Notes: generated by a model not told the origin, from the sequence alone. A stretch of DNA of 64,000 bases from Anaerotignum neopropionicum (GCF_001571775.1 NZ_LRVM01000006.1:1-64000); one strand, 5' to 3'; positions 36,429-46,262 are shown, counted from the stretch's first letter. Numbers and translations are program-made.

Positions 36429-37331
36429 TTAAATCAACATCTTAAACGGTTTGATAAAAAAGTCTTCCCCTTCTTGCATAACTGAATATATGCCGACTAA
36501 ATTCTTTTCATGGTCAAAAACCGTAACCACTTGACCTTTCTCAAGTTCTTTTTCTGCCCGAAAAAAATGGCCGCGAATTTTTCCGCCATTATATAACAGC
36601 TTCGTTGCTTTTTCCAAAACAAAAACCTTTTCATACTCCCCCAGAGCATCCTCCAACTTTAAAAGAGCCGTTTCTATCTGTCCCGATTCTTCCAACGCCT
36701 TTAATTCACCAAGGGAAATGGCATTTTCCAACAAAAAGCCTCCTGTTGCCGTGCGCAAAAGGCTAGCCATGTGTCCGCCGCAGCCCAAAGCCTTTCCAAT
36801 ATCAGCGCATAAGGTTCGGATATAAGTACCCTTAGAACAGTCCACATCTATCTCAACCTGGAAGGGAGGAAGAAAACGGCGGATTCTTATATCAAACACC
36901 GTGATTTTCCTAGCTTTTCGCTCAATTTCCTTTCCTTCTCTTGCCAATTCGTACAGCTTTTTGCCGTTGATTTTTATAGCAGAATACATAGGCGGTACTT
37001 GTTCTATTTCACCAATAAAAGCTTTTACAGCCTCTCTTATCTTTTCCTCATCAAAAGCTACTGGTTTTTCCTCCAGCACCTCCCCAGAAGCATCCTCCGT
37101 TGTTGTGGTAATTCCCAAATGAAGTATGGCTCGATAGCTTTTTCGTCCATCCATAATAATTTCCGCAAGCTTCGTTCCTTTGCCAACACATATGGGCAAT
37201 ACCCCTTGGGCATCAGGGTCCAGAGTGCCTGTATGCCCAACCTTTTTCATATGCAGCGTTTTACGCACCACTGCAACAACATCATGGGAGGTAAACCCCT
37301 TTTCTTTATAAATATTTAGGATCCCGTCCAA
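36429..37331 (-). CDS. truB: tRNA pseudouridine-55 synthase TruB
   Basis: Modifies U55 in the T-loop of tRNAs. The 300-residue protein has the catalytic Asp38 in GHTGTLDPDAQGVLPICVG, the YRAILHLG strand, and the KINGKKLYELAREG and GTYIRTLC motifs. The C-terminal part resembles a PUA-like domain. It sits between nrnA (12-nt gap) and ribF. Confidence 0.95.
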   Translation of the reverse strand: MDGILNIYKEKGFTSHDVVAVVRKTLHMKKVGHTGTLDPDAQGVLPICVGKGTKLAEIIMDGRKSYRAILHLGITTTTEDASGEVLEEKPVAFDEEKIREAVKAFIGEIEQVPPMYSAIKINGKKLYELAREGKEIERKARKITVFDIRIRRFLPPFQVEIDVDCSKGTYIRTLCADIGKALGCGGHMASLLRTATGGFLLENAISLGELKALEESGQIETALLKLEDALGEYEKVFVLEKATKLLYNGGKIRGHFFRAEKELEKGQVVTVFDHEKNLVGIYSVMQEGEDFFIKPFKMLI

Positions 37332-37343
37332 AAGGTCTCCCCC

Positions 37344-38306
37344 TTATAACATTTTTTCTATCTCAGCAAAAACCATTTCCTTTGCCTTTGCAATGGGTGC
37401 CGCAATGGTACACCCTGCTGCTTTTATGTGTCCGCCTCCGCCAAATTTCTGCGCCAAGGCACAAACGTCATAGCCGTCATTTCCACGAAAGCTGGCTTTT
37501 ACATCCATTTCATTCTTTTCATAGAAAAAACAAGCAATTTTAGTGTCATTTACGCCCTTCAGATAATTAATAATTGCATCAAGCTCTTTATTTGTACCGT
37601 TACATTCCCCAATATCCTGCATGGTAATGGAGCTGCAAATTAATTTCCCGTCAAAATGAATTTCCGCCTTGTCAAAAGCCCTTCCCATAATCTTCATTTC
37701 AGAAAAATTTCGGCTGTCGAATAATGCATTATAAATTTTGGTGAAGGGAATATGGTAAGCCATCAACTGCCCCACTGCCTCCATGGTGGTGGGTGTTGTG
37801 GAAGAATGGCGAAAACCGCCGGTATCATAAATAATCCCAGCATACAACGCAGATGCAATATCACCATCTATGGGAAAATGTCCTTTTATCAGCTGATATA
37901 CAATTTCGCAGGTGGAGGATGCATTCTCCTCCACATAGTTGTATTGCCCAAAGAAGGAATTGCTGGCATGGTGATCAATATTTATCGTGGAATTTGCCCT
38001 TTGAAAAACCTCCGCGGCTCCTTGCAGCCGTCCCATATCTCCGCAATCTAAGGCTATGAAAAGCTCCGCTTTGCTCACATTTTCTTTTTCCGTGATCAAA
38101 TCGCCATTGGGAATAACGGCATACTTTTTGCTAAAGGGCTCTAAAAGCACTTGAACATTCTTCCCCATTATACGTAGGGATGCCGCCAAGGCAAGGTTTG
38201 CTCCAATGGCATCTCCATCCGGGTTTGTGTGTCCGCCAAGCACAATCGTTTCATTCGCCAAAATGATTTCTCTGATTTTTTCTAAAGAATCATTCCTCTC
38301 CTTCAT
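37344..38306 (-). CDS. nrnA: DHH family phosphoesterase (NrnA-like)
   Basis: A bifunctional oligoribonuclease and 3'-phosphoadenosine 5'-phosphate phosphatase by family. The 320-residue protein has the DHH domain motifs GGHTNPDGDAIG near residue 20, ALDCGD near 85 and NIDHHASNSFFG near 110. The DHHA1 domain has GGGGHIKAAG near 295. ATG 38306 overlaps the end of rbfA by 17 bp, with AAAGGAGAAGG upstream, suggesting coupling. Confidence 0.92.
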   Translation of the reverse strand: MKERNDSLEKIREIILANETIVLGGHTNPDGDAIGANLALAASLRIMGKNVQVLLEPFSKKYAVIPNGDLITEKENVSKAELFIALDCGDMGRLQGAAEVFQRANSTINIDHHASNSFFGQYNYVEENASSTCEIVYQLIKGHFPIDGDIASALYAGIIYDTGGFRHSSTTPTTMEAVGQLMAYHIPFTKIYNALFDSRNFSEMKIMGRAFDKAEIHFDGKLICSSITMQDIGECNGTNKELDAIINYLKGVNDTKIACFFYEKNEMDVKASFRGNDGYDVCALAQKFGGGGHIKAAGCTIAAPIAKAKEMVFAEIEKML

Positions 38307-38673
38307 TGGCTTCCTTCTCCTTTAAATCCTTGGAAATTTTACGAAGCAACTGTTCCATGTGGATTGCATATTCCGCGGATTCATCCAATTTGAACGTAAA
38401 TTCCGGCGTAATGCGCAAATTAACCCTCTGGGCAACCAAACGGCGAATAAATCCAGTAGCATTCTTCAACCCTTGCATCACGCTGTTTTTTTCTTCATCA
38501 TTGCCCAAAACAGACACATACACCTTGCAGTATTTCAAATCAGGAGTCGTTTCAGCCCGTACCACACTGGTCATAGAGCCAATGCGAGGATCCTTTAATT
38601 CCCCTCGTATAATCTGAGAGAGTTCTTTCAAAATTTCATCATTAATTCGAGAAATTCTTGGATTGTTTTTCAT
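38290..38673 (-). CDS. rbfA: Ribosome-binding factor A
   Basis: A 127-residue KH-fold factor for 30S maturation and 16S 5' end processing. Family segments include RINDEILKELSQIIRGELKDPRIG and TPDLKYCKVYVSVLG, and the length fits. It lies 12 nt after infB and overlaps nrnA by 17 bp, the usual infB-rbfA-nrnA-truB order of Firmicutes. Confidence 0.95.
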   Translation of the reverse strand: MKNNPRISRINDEILKELSQIIRGELKDPRIGSMTSVVRAETTPDLKYCKVYVSVLGNDEEKNSVMQGLKNATGFIRRLVAQRVNLRITPEFTFKLDESAEYAIHMEQLLRKISKDLKEKEANEGEE

Positions 38674-38685
38674 CTTGTCACCTAA

Positions 38686-40986
38686 TTATCTGGGCACCTC
38701 TACCATTGTGAAGGCCTCTACCCAGTCACCTTCCTTTAAATCATTAAACTTCTTAAACACCAAGCCACATTCATAGCCTGCCGCAACTTCCTTTACATCA
38801 TCCTTGAAACGCTTTAAGCTTTCCAAATCGCCTTCAAAAATCACAATATTGTCACGCAAAATACGAACCTGACAGTTACGAACAAACTTGCCATCCTTCA
38901 CATAGCTGCCTGCAATTGTTCCAACGCCGGAAGCCTTAAATAACTGACGAATCTCCGCATGTCCCAGTACCTTTTCTTCAAATACGGGGTCAAGCATTCC
39001 CTTCATTGCCGCTGTGACATCCTCAATGGCATTATAAATGACACGATATAGGCGCACGTCAACCTTTTCTTCGTCAGCAAAAGCCTTTGCCGCAGGCTCG
39101 GGGCGCACGTTAAACCCAATGATAATTGCATTTGATGCAGATGCCAGCATAACATCGCTCTCCGTAATGGCACCCACGCCACCATGGATAATGCGCACCC
39201 GCACTTCCTCGTTGGTCAAACGCTCCAAGCTCTGACGAACAGCCTCAACAGAGCCTTGCACATCCGCCTTTACTACGATATTCAATTCCTTCATATTGCC
39301 GCTTTGAATCTGAGAGAATAAATCATCTAAGGAAACCTTCTGAGGTGTATCCTTAATCAGGTTTTCTCTGTTCCTTGCGATAATACTTTCTGCAACCTGT
39401 CTAGCCTGCTTGTCGCTTTCAGCTACATAAAAACCGTCGCCAGCAGTAGGTACCTCAGAAAGCCCCAAAATTTCAACAGGTGTGGAGGGGCCAGCTTTTT
39501 TCACACGTCTGCCCTTATCGTCAGTCATAGCTCTGATTTTACCGTAAGCAGAGCCTGCCACAATGGGGTCACCCACCTGCAAAGTGCCACTTTGAACCAA
39601 AACAGTTGCAACGGGGCCTCTACCCTTATCCAACTGTGCTTCAATAATAACGCCCCTTGCATTTTTATTGGGATTTGCCCTTAATTCCTTCATCTCCGCA
39701 ACCAAAGTAATCATTTCCAGCAGGGTATCAATACCTTCTTGGGAAATAGCAGAAACAGGAACGCAAATAGTTTCACCGCCCCAGTCCTCAGCTAACAACT
39801 GGAATTCTGTCAATTCCTGCTTTACACGGTCAGGATTTGCCGAAGGCTTATCCATTTTATTAATAGCAACAATAATTTCAACGCCTGCCGCCTTGGCATG
39901 ATTAATCGCCTCAACCGTCTGCGGCATAACGCCATCGTCTGCGGCAACCACCAAAATTGCGATATCCGTAATTTGTGCACCACGCATACGCATTGCCGTA
40001 AATGCTTCGTGGCCAGGTGTGTCCAAAAATGTGATGGGCTTGCCACCAATCTGAACCGTATACGCACCAATATGCTGTGTAATACCGCCGGCCTCACCTT
40101 TGGTTACGCTGCTGTGGCGAATTGCATCCAGTAAAGAAGTTTTGCCATGGTCAACATGCCCCATAACTACAACGACAGGAGGACGTTCCTCTAAAACGCT
40201 GTCATCTTCCACTTCTTCCGCAAAAACGGTTTCCATAATGTCTTTTTCTTCTTCTTTTTCCAAAATAACATTATATTCTTGTGCAATGGTAGCCGCAGTA
40301 TCAAAATCAAGGAGTGCATTGATCGTCAACATTTTACCTTTTTTCATTAAATTCATCACGAGGTCCGAGCCCTTTTTCCCAATCACCTCTGCCAAATCCT
40401 TCACTGTAATTGTTTCAGGAATGGTTTTCATCACGGGATTAGGATTTGCCGCTCTTTCAGCTGCTTCCAATGCTTCCAGTTCCGCCATAAGAGCCGCTTC
40501 CTCTTCTCTTTCCCGGCGTCTGCGTTCCATGGGGTTTTCCCTTACTTTTTGGTCCTTTTTATTACCCTTTTTATTTTTATCATCCTTTTTGTTTCCGCCA
40601 CTCTTGGGCTTAGGCGCGCCGCTTTTCTTTTCCACGTTCGTTTTTACTGCTTCATTTTTGTTTGGTTCTTTTTTATTTGGTTCATTTTTGTTTTCTTCCT
40701 TCTTGATTACTTCTTTTTTACTCTCATCCTTTTTATGAAAAGGCTTATCACTTTTTTCATGCTTTGCTTGTGTGTTTTTACTGTCTACGTTTCCCTTTTT
40801 CACTATTTCCTTTTCAACCGCTTCAACCTTAGGCCTATATAGCCCTTTTACCTTTTCCACGATATTCGCATCTAAAACGCCCATATGGCTGGATACTTCC
40901 ACACCCATACCCTGTAATTTTCCCATTAAATCCTTGTTTGAAACACCAAGTTCCTTTGCTAATTCATATATACGAGTCTTTGACAT
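38686..40986 (-). CDS. infB: Translation initiation factor IF-2
   Basis: The GTPase that delivers fMet-tRNA to the 30S subunit. The 766-residue protein has an N-terminal IF2N helix domain, then a long low-complexity Lys/Asn/Glu-rich linker (about 60-160). A second IF2N domain is followed by the G domain with GHVDHGKTS near 277, DTPGHEAF and NKMDK, then domains II-IV. The IF-2 ending [20 protein letters not shown] region is intact. Confidence 0.97.
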   Translation of the reverse strand: MSKTRIYELAKELGVSNKDLMGKLQGMGVEVSSHMGVLDANIVEKVKGLYRPKVEAVEKEIVKKGNVDSKNTQAKHEKSDKPFHKKDESKKEVIKKEENKNEPNKKEPNKNEAVKTNVEKKSGAPKPKSGGNKKDDKNKKGNKKDQKVRENPMERRRREREEEAALMAELEALEAAERAANPNPVMKTIPETITVKDLAEVIGKKGSDLVMNLMKKGKMLTINALLDFDTAATIAQEYNVILEKEEEKDIMETVFAEEVEDDSVLEERPPVVVVMGHVDHGKTSLLDAIRHSSVTKGEAGGITQHIGAYTVQIGGKPITFLDTPGHEAFTAMRMRGAQITDIAILVVAADDGVMPQTVEAINHAKAAGVEIIVAINKMDKPSANPDRVKQELTEFQLLAEDWGGETICVPVSAISQEGIDTLLEMITLVAEMKELRANPNKNARGVIIEAQLDKGRGPVATVLVQSGTLQVGDPIVAGSAYGKIRAMTDDKGRRVKKAGPSTPVEILGLSEVPTAGDGFYVAESDKQARQVAESIIARNRENLIKDTPQKVSLDDLFSQIQSGNMKELNIVVKADVQGSVEAVRQSLERLTNEEVRVRIIHGGVGAITESDVMLASASNAIIIGFNVRPEPAAKAFADEEKVDVRLYRVIYNAIEDVTAAMKGMLDPVFEEKVLGHAEIRQLFKASGVGTIAGSYVKDGKFVRNCQVRILRDNIVIFEGDLESLKRFKDDVKEVAAGYECGLVFKKFNDLKEGDWVEAFTMVEVPR

Positions 40987-41042
40987 TCGCTACACCTCTA
41001 CTTTCTAAGCGACAAATCGCTTTTCCCTATGTCGTCCACGGC

Positions 41043-41345
41043 CTATTCCTCTTGTGCCAGCTCCATCAGTCTTTTTGCAAATCCTGCATCCGTCACGGCA
41101 AATATCGCCCGCATTTCTTCCCCAACCGCTCTGCCTAAGTCTGTTTTGTCCCCCACTTCAACCAATGGGATTTTATAGTAGGCAGCTGAATTATTGAATT
41201 TCTTTTTGGTGTTCGCCGATGCATCTTTGGCAAGAATAAGCAGCTGTGCTGTTTTCTTACGAATTGCATTTTCTACCGCAACCTCACCGCCTGCTAACTT
41301 TCCCGCCTTTTTACATAACCCCAAAAGAGAGTACAATTCACTCAT
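41043..41345 (-). CDS. L7Ae/L30e-family RNA-binding protein YlxQ
   Basis: A 100-residue K-turn-binding fold protein, YlxQ-like, found between ylxR and infB in Firmicutes. Family signature: LLGLCKKAGKLAGGEVAV, LLILAKDASANTKKKF, and IPLVEVGDKTDLGRAVGE. The start at ATG 41345 overlaps the end of ylxR by 8 bp. A GTG at 41357 is possible but less likely. Its biological role is poorly known. Confidence 0.88.
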   Translation of the reverse strand: MSELYSLLGLCKKAGKLAGGEVAVENAIRKKTAQLLILAKDASANTKKKFNNSAAYYKIPLVEVGDKTDLGRAVGEEMRAIFAVTDAGFAKRLMELAQEE

Positions 41346-41613
41346 TTTCTTCACCACTCAGCTCCGTTAAAAGTTGTTCATATACCTCTTTGGGAACAGC
41401 CGCCTTAAAGGAACGTTCCAATCCCTTTGACTTTTGTGCCTTCATCAAGCACTCACTGTTTGGGCAGATATAAGCACCCCGTCCCGGCTTTTTGCCTGTT
41501 GTGTCTAACGAAAATTCACCTTCATCGTTGCGAACAATTCGAATCAGCTCTTTTTTGCTTTTCATTTCCTGACATCCGGTACATTTTCTAAGAGGAATTT
41601 TTCTTTGTTTCAT
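41338..41613 (-). CDS. rnpM: YlxR/RnpM (DUF448) RNA-binding protein
   Basis: A 91-residue protein of the YlxR (DUF448) family, proposed in Bacillus to act as an RNase P modulator. Family motif RKCTGCQEMKSKKELIRIVR near residue 9 and KKPGRGAYICPNSECL near 41 carry four cysteines in two pairs. It lies between nusA (18-nt gap) and ylxQ as in other Firmicutes. Confidence 0.9.
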   Translation of the reverse strand: MKQRKIPLRKCTGCQEMKSKKELIRIVRNDEGEFSLDTTGKKPGRGAYICPNSECLMKAQKSKGLERSFKAAVPKEVYEQLLTELSGEENE

Positions 41614-41631
41614 GCTTCCATCCTCCTTTTC

Positions 41632-42744
41632 TTATTCCTGTTCTTGTGTCAGTTCCTCATCTTCGCCCTCAACTTCATCCACAGTGCCACTTGCCAAGAA
41701 GTTTGTTTCCCTTGCCTGTGTTTCACTCTTTATATCAATTCTCCACCCTGTCAGCTTTGCAGACAGCCTTGCATTTTGCCCTTCTTTTCCAATGGCAAGA
41801 GAAAGCTGATGATCAGGCACCACAATTTTTGCGCTTTGCTCATCCTCATTTAACGCCACTTCCAGCACTTTTGATGGGCTTAATGCCGCCGCAATAAATA
41901 CCTTGGGGTCATCGCTCCAATGAATGACGTCAATCTTTTCGCCTCCAAGCTCGCCCACAATTACGTTTACACGGTAACCGTTTTGCCCAACACAAGCACC
42001 CAGGGCATCCACATTTTTATCTTTGGAATAAACGGCAATTTTTGTACGGCTGCCGGCTTCTCTTGCAATACTTTTGATTTCAACCGTACCATCAAATACT
42101 TCAGGCACTTCCTGTTCAAATAGACGTTTCACTAACTCAGGATGGGTTCTTGATACAAAAATCTGAGGCCCTTTTGTTGTTTGCTTTACCTCCAAAACAT
42201 ATACCTTTAAGCGGTCCATAAAGCCGTACTTCTCGCCGGGGATCTGCTCGTTAGCTGCTAAAACGGCATCGATTTTTCCCATCTGAATAATAATGTTGCG
42301 TCTATCTCTTCTTTGAACGATACCTGTTACTACCTCGCGTTCCTTTGTAATGTACTGGTTATATAAAATTTCTCTTTCCGCCTCACGGAATTTTTGAACC
42401 ACAACCTGCTTTGCTGTCTGCGCGGAGATACGGCCAAAATCCCTGGGAGTCACCTCTAAGTCAACCACATCCCCCACTGAATAGTTGGGATTTAATACCC
42501 TTGCTGCCGGCAGCAAAATTTCGTTTTGTTCATCCTGGATTTCTTCCACCACTGCTTTTTGTGCATAGCAGGCCACATTTCCCGTCTCTCTGTCAATTAC
42601 AACCTTAATATTTTGACCACTGCCGAAGTTCTTTTTGCAGGCCGAAACCAAAGATGCCTCAATTGCTTCAAAAATAATTTCTTTATCAATGCCCTTTTCT
42701 TTTTCAACCAAATTCAAAGCATCCATAAACTCCGCTCTATCCAT
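41632..42744 (-). CDS. nusA: Transcription termination/antitermination factor NusA
   Basis: Binds RNA polymerase and nascent RNA in pausing and termination. The 370-residue Gram-positive short form has the N-terminal polymerase-binding domain (1-125), S1 (about 135-200), then KH1 and KH2 (GACVGQNGYRVNVIV near 246 and AIGKEGQNARLSAKL near 315). It lacks the acidic repeats of proteobacterial NusA. GAGGAGG lies upstream of ATG. Confidence 0.96.
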   Translation of the reverse strand: MDRAEFMDALNLVEKEKGIDKEIIFEAIEASLVSACKKNFGSGQNIKVVIDRETGNVACYAQKAVVEEIQDEQNEILLPAARVLNPNYSVGDVVDLEVTPRDFGRISAQTAKQVVVQKFREAEREILYNQYITKEREVVTGIVQRRDRRNIIIQMGKIDAVLAANEQIPGEKYGFMDRLKVYVLEVKQTTKGPQIFVSRTHPELVKRLFEQEVPEVFDGTVEIKSIAREAGSRTKIAVYSKDKNVDALGACVGQNGYRVNVIVGELGGEKIDVIHWSDDPKVFIAAALSPSKVLEVALNEDEQSAKIVVPDHQLSLAIGKEGQNARLSAKLTGWRIDIKSETQARETNFLASGTVDEVEGEDEELTQEQE

Positions 42745-42767
42745 TTTTTCTATTCCTCCTCTTAGCC

Positions 42768-43235
42768 CTAAAAAATCACTGCCAATCGAACTGCGGCAAC
42801 TTCTTTCTGTTCAAACGTAATAACCAGGTTTCCCTCGTACTCAATGGAAATAGCTCCATTTTCCAGCCCCAATAATTTTCCTTGGTACTGCTTTTGACCA
42901 TCCCTTGCCTTATACAGCTTAATATCAATTATTTCCCCACGATATTTTTCGAAATCCGCTTCCTTCTTCAATGGGCGGTCAATCCCGGGAGAACTCACTT
43001 CTAAAATGTAGGCCTGTTCAATAGGGTCACCGGCATCCAACCCTGCCTCCAGCGCACGGCTTACGCCCTCACAATCATCAATATCCACGCCGCCCTCTTT
43101 ATCGATATAAACTCGTAAATACCAATTTGCACCCTCTTTTACAAATTCCAAATCAACCAATTCCAAGTTTTTCTCCGCAATAATGGGTTCCAAAAAAGGC
43201 ATTATCTTTTTTTCCGTATTGCTTATTTTCGCCAT
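42768..43235 (-). CDS. rimP: Ribosome maturation factor RimP
   Basis: A 155-residue factor for 30S assembly. The two family domains are visible: N-terminal LVDLEFVKEGANWYLRVYID and DDCEGVSRALEAGLD, with LEVSSPGIDRPLK near 95, and a C-terminal SH3-like part. The start at ATG 43235 follows GAGGTG by about 5 nt; a GTG at 43241 overlaps that site. It is the first gene of the nusA-infB operon with a promoter and leader hairpin upstream. Confidence 0.94.
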   Translation of the reverse strand: MAKISNTEKKIMPFLEPIIAEKNLELVDLEFVKEGANWYLRVYIDKEGGVDIDDCEGVSRALEAGLDAGDPIEQAYILEVSSPGIDRPLKKEADFEKYRGEIIDIKLYKARDGQKQYQGKLLGLENGAISIEYEGNLVITFEQKEVAAVRLAVIF

Positions 43236-43275
43236 TCTCACACCTCAATTTTTATAAATTAGCCTATGCAATAAC

Positions 43276-43301
43276 AAAGAGTGGGTATTTACCCACTCTT
43301 T
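43276..43301 (-). promoter_or_regulatory. leader hairpin of the rimP operon
   Basis: A perfect 11-bp stem AAAGAGTGGGT/ACCCACTCTTT with a 4-nt loop (ATTT or AAAT by strand) lies 41 nt before the rimP start. It follows the operon promoter, so it is in the 5' leader and is not a terminator of an upstream gene. Downstream on the minus strand the RNA continues with GTTATTGC. Attenuation, stability or protein binding are all possible. Confidence 0.6.
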
Positions 43302-43329
43302 TGTCCGCATACTATAAGTTTCTTGCTCC

Positions 43330-43358
43330 AGTATAACACCGTCCAATGTAAAATGCAA
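43330..43358 (-). promoter_or_regulatory. sigma-A promoter of the rimP-infB operon
   Basis: Minus strand: TTGCAT (43353-43358), a 17-nt spacer and TATACT (43330-43335), about 95 nt before rimP. Confidence 0.75.
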
Positions 43359-43507
43359 GACCTTTCCTATTTTTTTCCGCCTTGTATTTCGCCCTAAAAA
43401 ACCTTTCCTTATTGGATATGTCCACACTTTCTTGTGCAAATAATTCTTAACTGTTTATCTACATTATAAATTAATTATCCACACAAATTTCCCTTCTATT
43501 CATATAT

Positions 43508-44200
43508 TCAGAGAATACTTGCCAATAACGGAGTAAGTAAAATAGGCAAAAACATGGCAGGAAGATAGTTTAACACCTTTAATTTGGTAATTCCAACAAT
43601 ATTTAAGCCCAACGCAAAAATCAAAACTGACCCAACGCAAGTCATTTCTGCCACAACCGCATCCGTTAAAAATGGAGCAACAACCTGGGCAAGCAAAACA
43701 ATACCACCTTGAAAAACCAAAACAAATACAGCTGAGAGCATTACGCCAATGCCAAGGGATGATGCAAAAATCATTGCAGAAATAAAATCAAGTACAGATT
43801 TGGTAAAAAGCATTTCATAATTTGCGGATAATCCCGCCTGCATAGAACCCACAACCGTCATTGCCCCAACACAAAATAATAAGGATGCCGCAACAAATCC
43901 CTCTGCAATAGAAACCCTACCCGTATCGCCCTTGAATTTTTCCTCAAGCTTCTTAGCAAACCCATTCAGTTTTGCATCTAAATTCAGACCTTCGCCAATC
44001 ACAATGCCAATGGCCATTGAAATAATTAAAACCAAGGTATTGCTCCCCTTTAGCGCACCGGACCAACCAATATATAAAGTACAAAGCCCCAGACCCTTCA
44101 TCATCGCCTCTGAAATTCTGTCCGGAATTCCTTTTTTCACCACCATACCAATACTGCTGCCAATGATAATGGCAATTACATTTACAAAAACCCCTAGCAT
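43508..44200 (-). CDS. DUF554 family membrane protein
   Basis: A 230-residue polytopic protein with about seven hydrophobic helices and the DUF554 pattern: start MLGVFVNVIAIIIGSSIGM, GLCTLYIGWSGALKG, and GLNIVGITKLKVLNYLPA. Function is unknown; it is widespread in anaerobes. The start at ATG 44200 has GGGGGAT 5-6 nt upstream; the frame is open to 44284 without a site. It is probably monocistronic. Confidence 0.87.
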   Translation of the reverse strand: MLGVFVNVIAIIIGSSIGMVVKKGIPDRISEAMMKGLGLCTLYIGWSGALKGSNTLVLIISMAIGIVIGEGLNLDAKLNGFAKKLEEKFKGDTGRVSIAEGFVAASLLFCVGAMTVVGSMQAGLSANYEMLFTKSVLDFISAMIFASSLGIGVMLSAVFVLVFQGGIVLLAQVVAPFLTDAVVAEMTCVGSVLIFALGLNIVGITKLKVLNYLPAMFLPILLTPLLASIL

Positions 44201-44286
44201 GTTTATCCCCCTATCTTTTTTATAAGCATTGCAAGTATACCATTTTTTGTAATGTTTGTCCATAAATACAAAACCCTTATCCATGC

Positions 44287-44313
44287 AAAAATCCCCCGCA
44301 TTTTACGGGGGAT
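44287..44313 (-). terminator. terminator of the amino-acid binding protein gene
   Basis: Minus strand: ATCCCCCG (44306-44313) pairs with CGGGGGAT (44291-44298), followed by TTTT. Confidence 0.8.
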
Positions 44314-44423
44314 ACGCAGCTTATACCATATACTTTGGTTCAAATGCCTTGCTTAAACCTTCTGTAATTGCAGTTGAAAACGATTTTTTTAGATATTGCT
44401 TCGTATCAAGCCTTTTTTAAAAA

Positions 44424-45236
44424 TTAATCATGTATGTATGTTTGCAGAATTTCCTCATATTTTCCACTCTTTTTCAGGTTTTTAAGACCCTCGTTGAACA
44501 TTTCCAAAAGCTCCGGATTTTGCCCTTTCGGGACAATAAAACCATAGGGACTTTTTCGCTCTATATCAGAAATTATTTTAAACTGCAGCCCCTGAGAAAT
44601 GATATAACCTAATACAGGATAATCTTCAAAAAAGGCTTGGCTGTTTCCCTCCAAAACATCCGTATATACATCCTTGAACTCTTGAAAGATTACAATTTCA
44701 AAGCCGTACCGTTCCTGAATGGATTCCGCAAATGCTTCTGCCTCCGTACCAGCAGCAACTGCAACAGCAACTGTTTTCCCTGCTAAATCTTCATAGCTAT
44801 TAATATCTCGTCTAGATGCATCCGTACCCAAAACGATGCCGCCTTCGAAATAGGGTTTAGAGTAATCAAAAAACTCTTTTCTTTCTTCTGTAATGCTAAT
44901 TCCCGCCAAAGCACCATCCACCTGGCCTTCTGCCACTGACTGCAAAACTTCATTAAATGTCATATGGCGTAATTCGTAGGTAAACCCCTGATCCTGCGCA
45001 ACTGCCTCTAGTAAATCTATATCAATCCCTACATACTCTCCCGCATCATTTTGAAACTCAAAGGGTGCAAAAAATACATTGGTGGCAATCACATATTTTT
45101 TTGTTTCTGCTGGCATCTCCTGTCCAGTGGTGTTATCTACACTAATTGTAACCTTATGGGTGCGGGTGCAAGCGGTCAACCCCATTCCCATAGCAATTGC
45201 CATTATTAACAAATTTATTCTTTTGAATAAAATCAT
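44424..45236 (-). CDS. Amino acid ABC transporter substrate-binding lipoprotein
   Basis: A 270-residue extracellular solute receptor (SBP family 3). The lipoprotein signal ends in GLTAC (Cys23). The mature domain opens KKYVIATNVFFAPFEF and has the family 3 signature GIDIDLLEAVA and the hinge region GISITEERKEFFDYSKPY. No permease or ATPase gene is adjacent, and the gene has its own terminator, so it must use a transporter encoded elsewhere or act alone. The amino acid bound cannot be told from sequence. Confidence 0.88.
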   Translation of the reverse strand: MILFKRINLLIMAIAMGMGLTACTRTHKVTISVDNTTGQEMPAETKKYVIATNVFFAPFEFQNDAGEYVGIDIDLLEAVAQDQGFTYELRHMTFNEVLQSVAEGQVDGALAGISITEERKEFFDYSKPYFEGGIVLGTDASRRDINSYEDLAGKTVAVAVAAGTEAEAFAESIQERYGFEIVIFQEFKDVYTDVLEGNSQAFFEDYPVLGYIISQGLQFKIISDIERKSPYGFIVPKGQNPELLEMFNEGLKNLKKSGKYEEILQTYIHD

Positions 45237-45297
45237 TTTCGAAGCCCCCCATCTTTATATGATTATTATGTTAATTGCTTTTACACCCATTTTTAGA

Positions 45298-45945
45298 TTA
45301 TTTACAAAGCATATTCAACAAGGAACTGCTGCCTAGTCTGTCTGCACCCGCTTGCAAAAAATCCTCTGCATCTTGAATACTTTTTATTCCACCTGCGGCC
45401 TTGATTTTGGTATCTCCAAAAACATGTTTCGCAAATAATTGAATATCAGCTAAGGTTGCTCCGCCTGTGCTAAAGCCCGTACTTGTTTTAATATAATCCG
45501 CCTTGGAATGGCTTACAATTTCGCACATGCGAATTTTTTCTTCCTCCGTAAGCAAACAGGTTTCAACAATTACCTTTAGTATCCTGTCACCGCAAACATA
45601 TTTTATAGCATTAATTTCTTGAAAGATTTTTTGATAAAGCCCTTCTTTTAACCATCCCAAATGGATGACCATATCTATTTCATCTGCCCCATTGTTAATC
45701 GCCTCGCTGGTTTCAAAAACCTTTGTTGCCGTAGTCTGATAGCCATTGGGAAACCCAACTACCGTACAAATAGCCACTTTGCCCTGCACAAAAGCTGATG
45801 CCTGGGAAACAAAGGATGGGGGAATACAAATCGATGCGGTTTTTTGTTCCATTCCCTCTTTGCATATTTCCATAATCTGTTCCCACTTCGCCTCCTGCTT
45901 TAATAAAGTATGATCAATGTGGCTAATTATGAGCCGTTTATCCAT
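45298..45945 (-). CDS. deoC: Deoxyribose-phosphate aldolase
   Basis: Cleaves 2-deoxyribose 5-phosphate to acetaldehyde and glyceraldehyde 3-phosphate in deoxynucleoside catabolism. The 215-residue TIM-barrel class I aldolase has DHTLL near residue 11, the Schiff-base lysine in YIKTSTGFS near 150 and the second lysine in IKAAGGI near 177. ATG 45945 follows GGAGGGTG; the open frame to 45966 lacks a site. It stands alone between deeper-spaced genes. Confidence 0.94.
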   Translation of the reverse strand: MDKRLIISHIDHTLLKQEAKWEQIMEICKEGMEQKTASICIPPSFVSQASAFVQGKVAICTVVGFPNGYQTTATKVFETSEAINNGADEIDMVIHLGWLKEGLYQKIFQEINAIKYVCGDRILKVIVETCLLTEEEKIRMCEIVSHSKADYIKTSTGFSTGGATLADIQLFAKHVFGDTKIKAAGGIKSIQDAEDFLQAGADRLGSSSLLNMLCK

Positions 45946-46151
45946 ATAACACCCTCCAAAATTCATTCATAATCAATTTATCTGCAATACAATACGTCTG
46001 TAATGTCATTTTTAAATATTTGCTTATTTCATAACCTATTCTGCACTGCCACTAAAATATCCCATTTTTTCGCAGAAAATTCATTTTTGAAAACAAATAC
46101 AGATTTATCTATATTTATCCCCAGTTTTTATGCATGAAGCATGTGCATATT

Positions 46152-46177
46152 TAAAAAGCGTTGCTTTCCAGCAACGC
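46152..46177 (-). terminator. second terminator downstream of ispH
   Basis: Minus strand: GCGTTGCT-GGAA-AGCAACGC (46158-46177) followed by TTTTTAAA. It lies beyond a first hairpin and a repeat module. Confidence 0.75.
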
Positions 46178-46205
46178 TCAGAGTGTCCATAAAGTCAAAA
46201 TCTTG

Positions 46206-46262
46206 ATGTTTTTGGTCTTGCTTTTTACAAAAAACAAGCAGGTTTAGACGGTTCCCAAGGTT
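46206..46262 (-). repeat. family A repeat, copy 3
   Basis: The minus strand reads CCTTGGG-AACCGTCT-AAACCTGCTTG, a TTTTT-rich hairpin, then AAAAGCAAGACCAAAAAC. It matches copy 2 (57567-57620) nearly base for base over about 50 bp. It lies between two terminators downstream of ispH. Confidence 0.75.

Noticed and set aside
43245-43439. 64-codon minus-strand open frame upstream of rimP
   Set aside because: It spans the operon promoter and the leader hairpin and has no convincing start; best seen as leader DNA.
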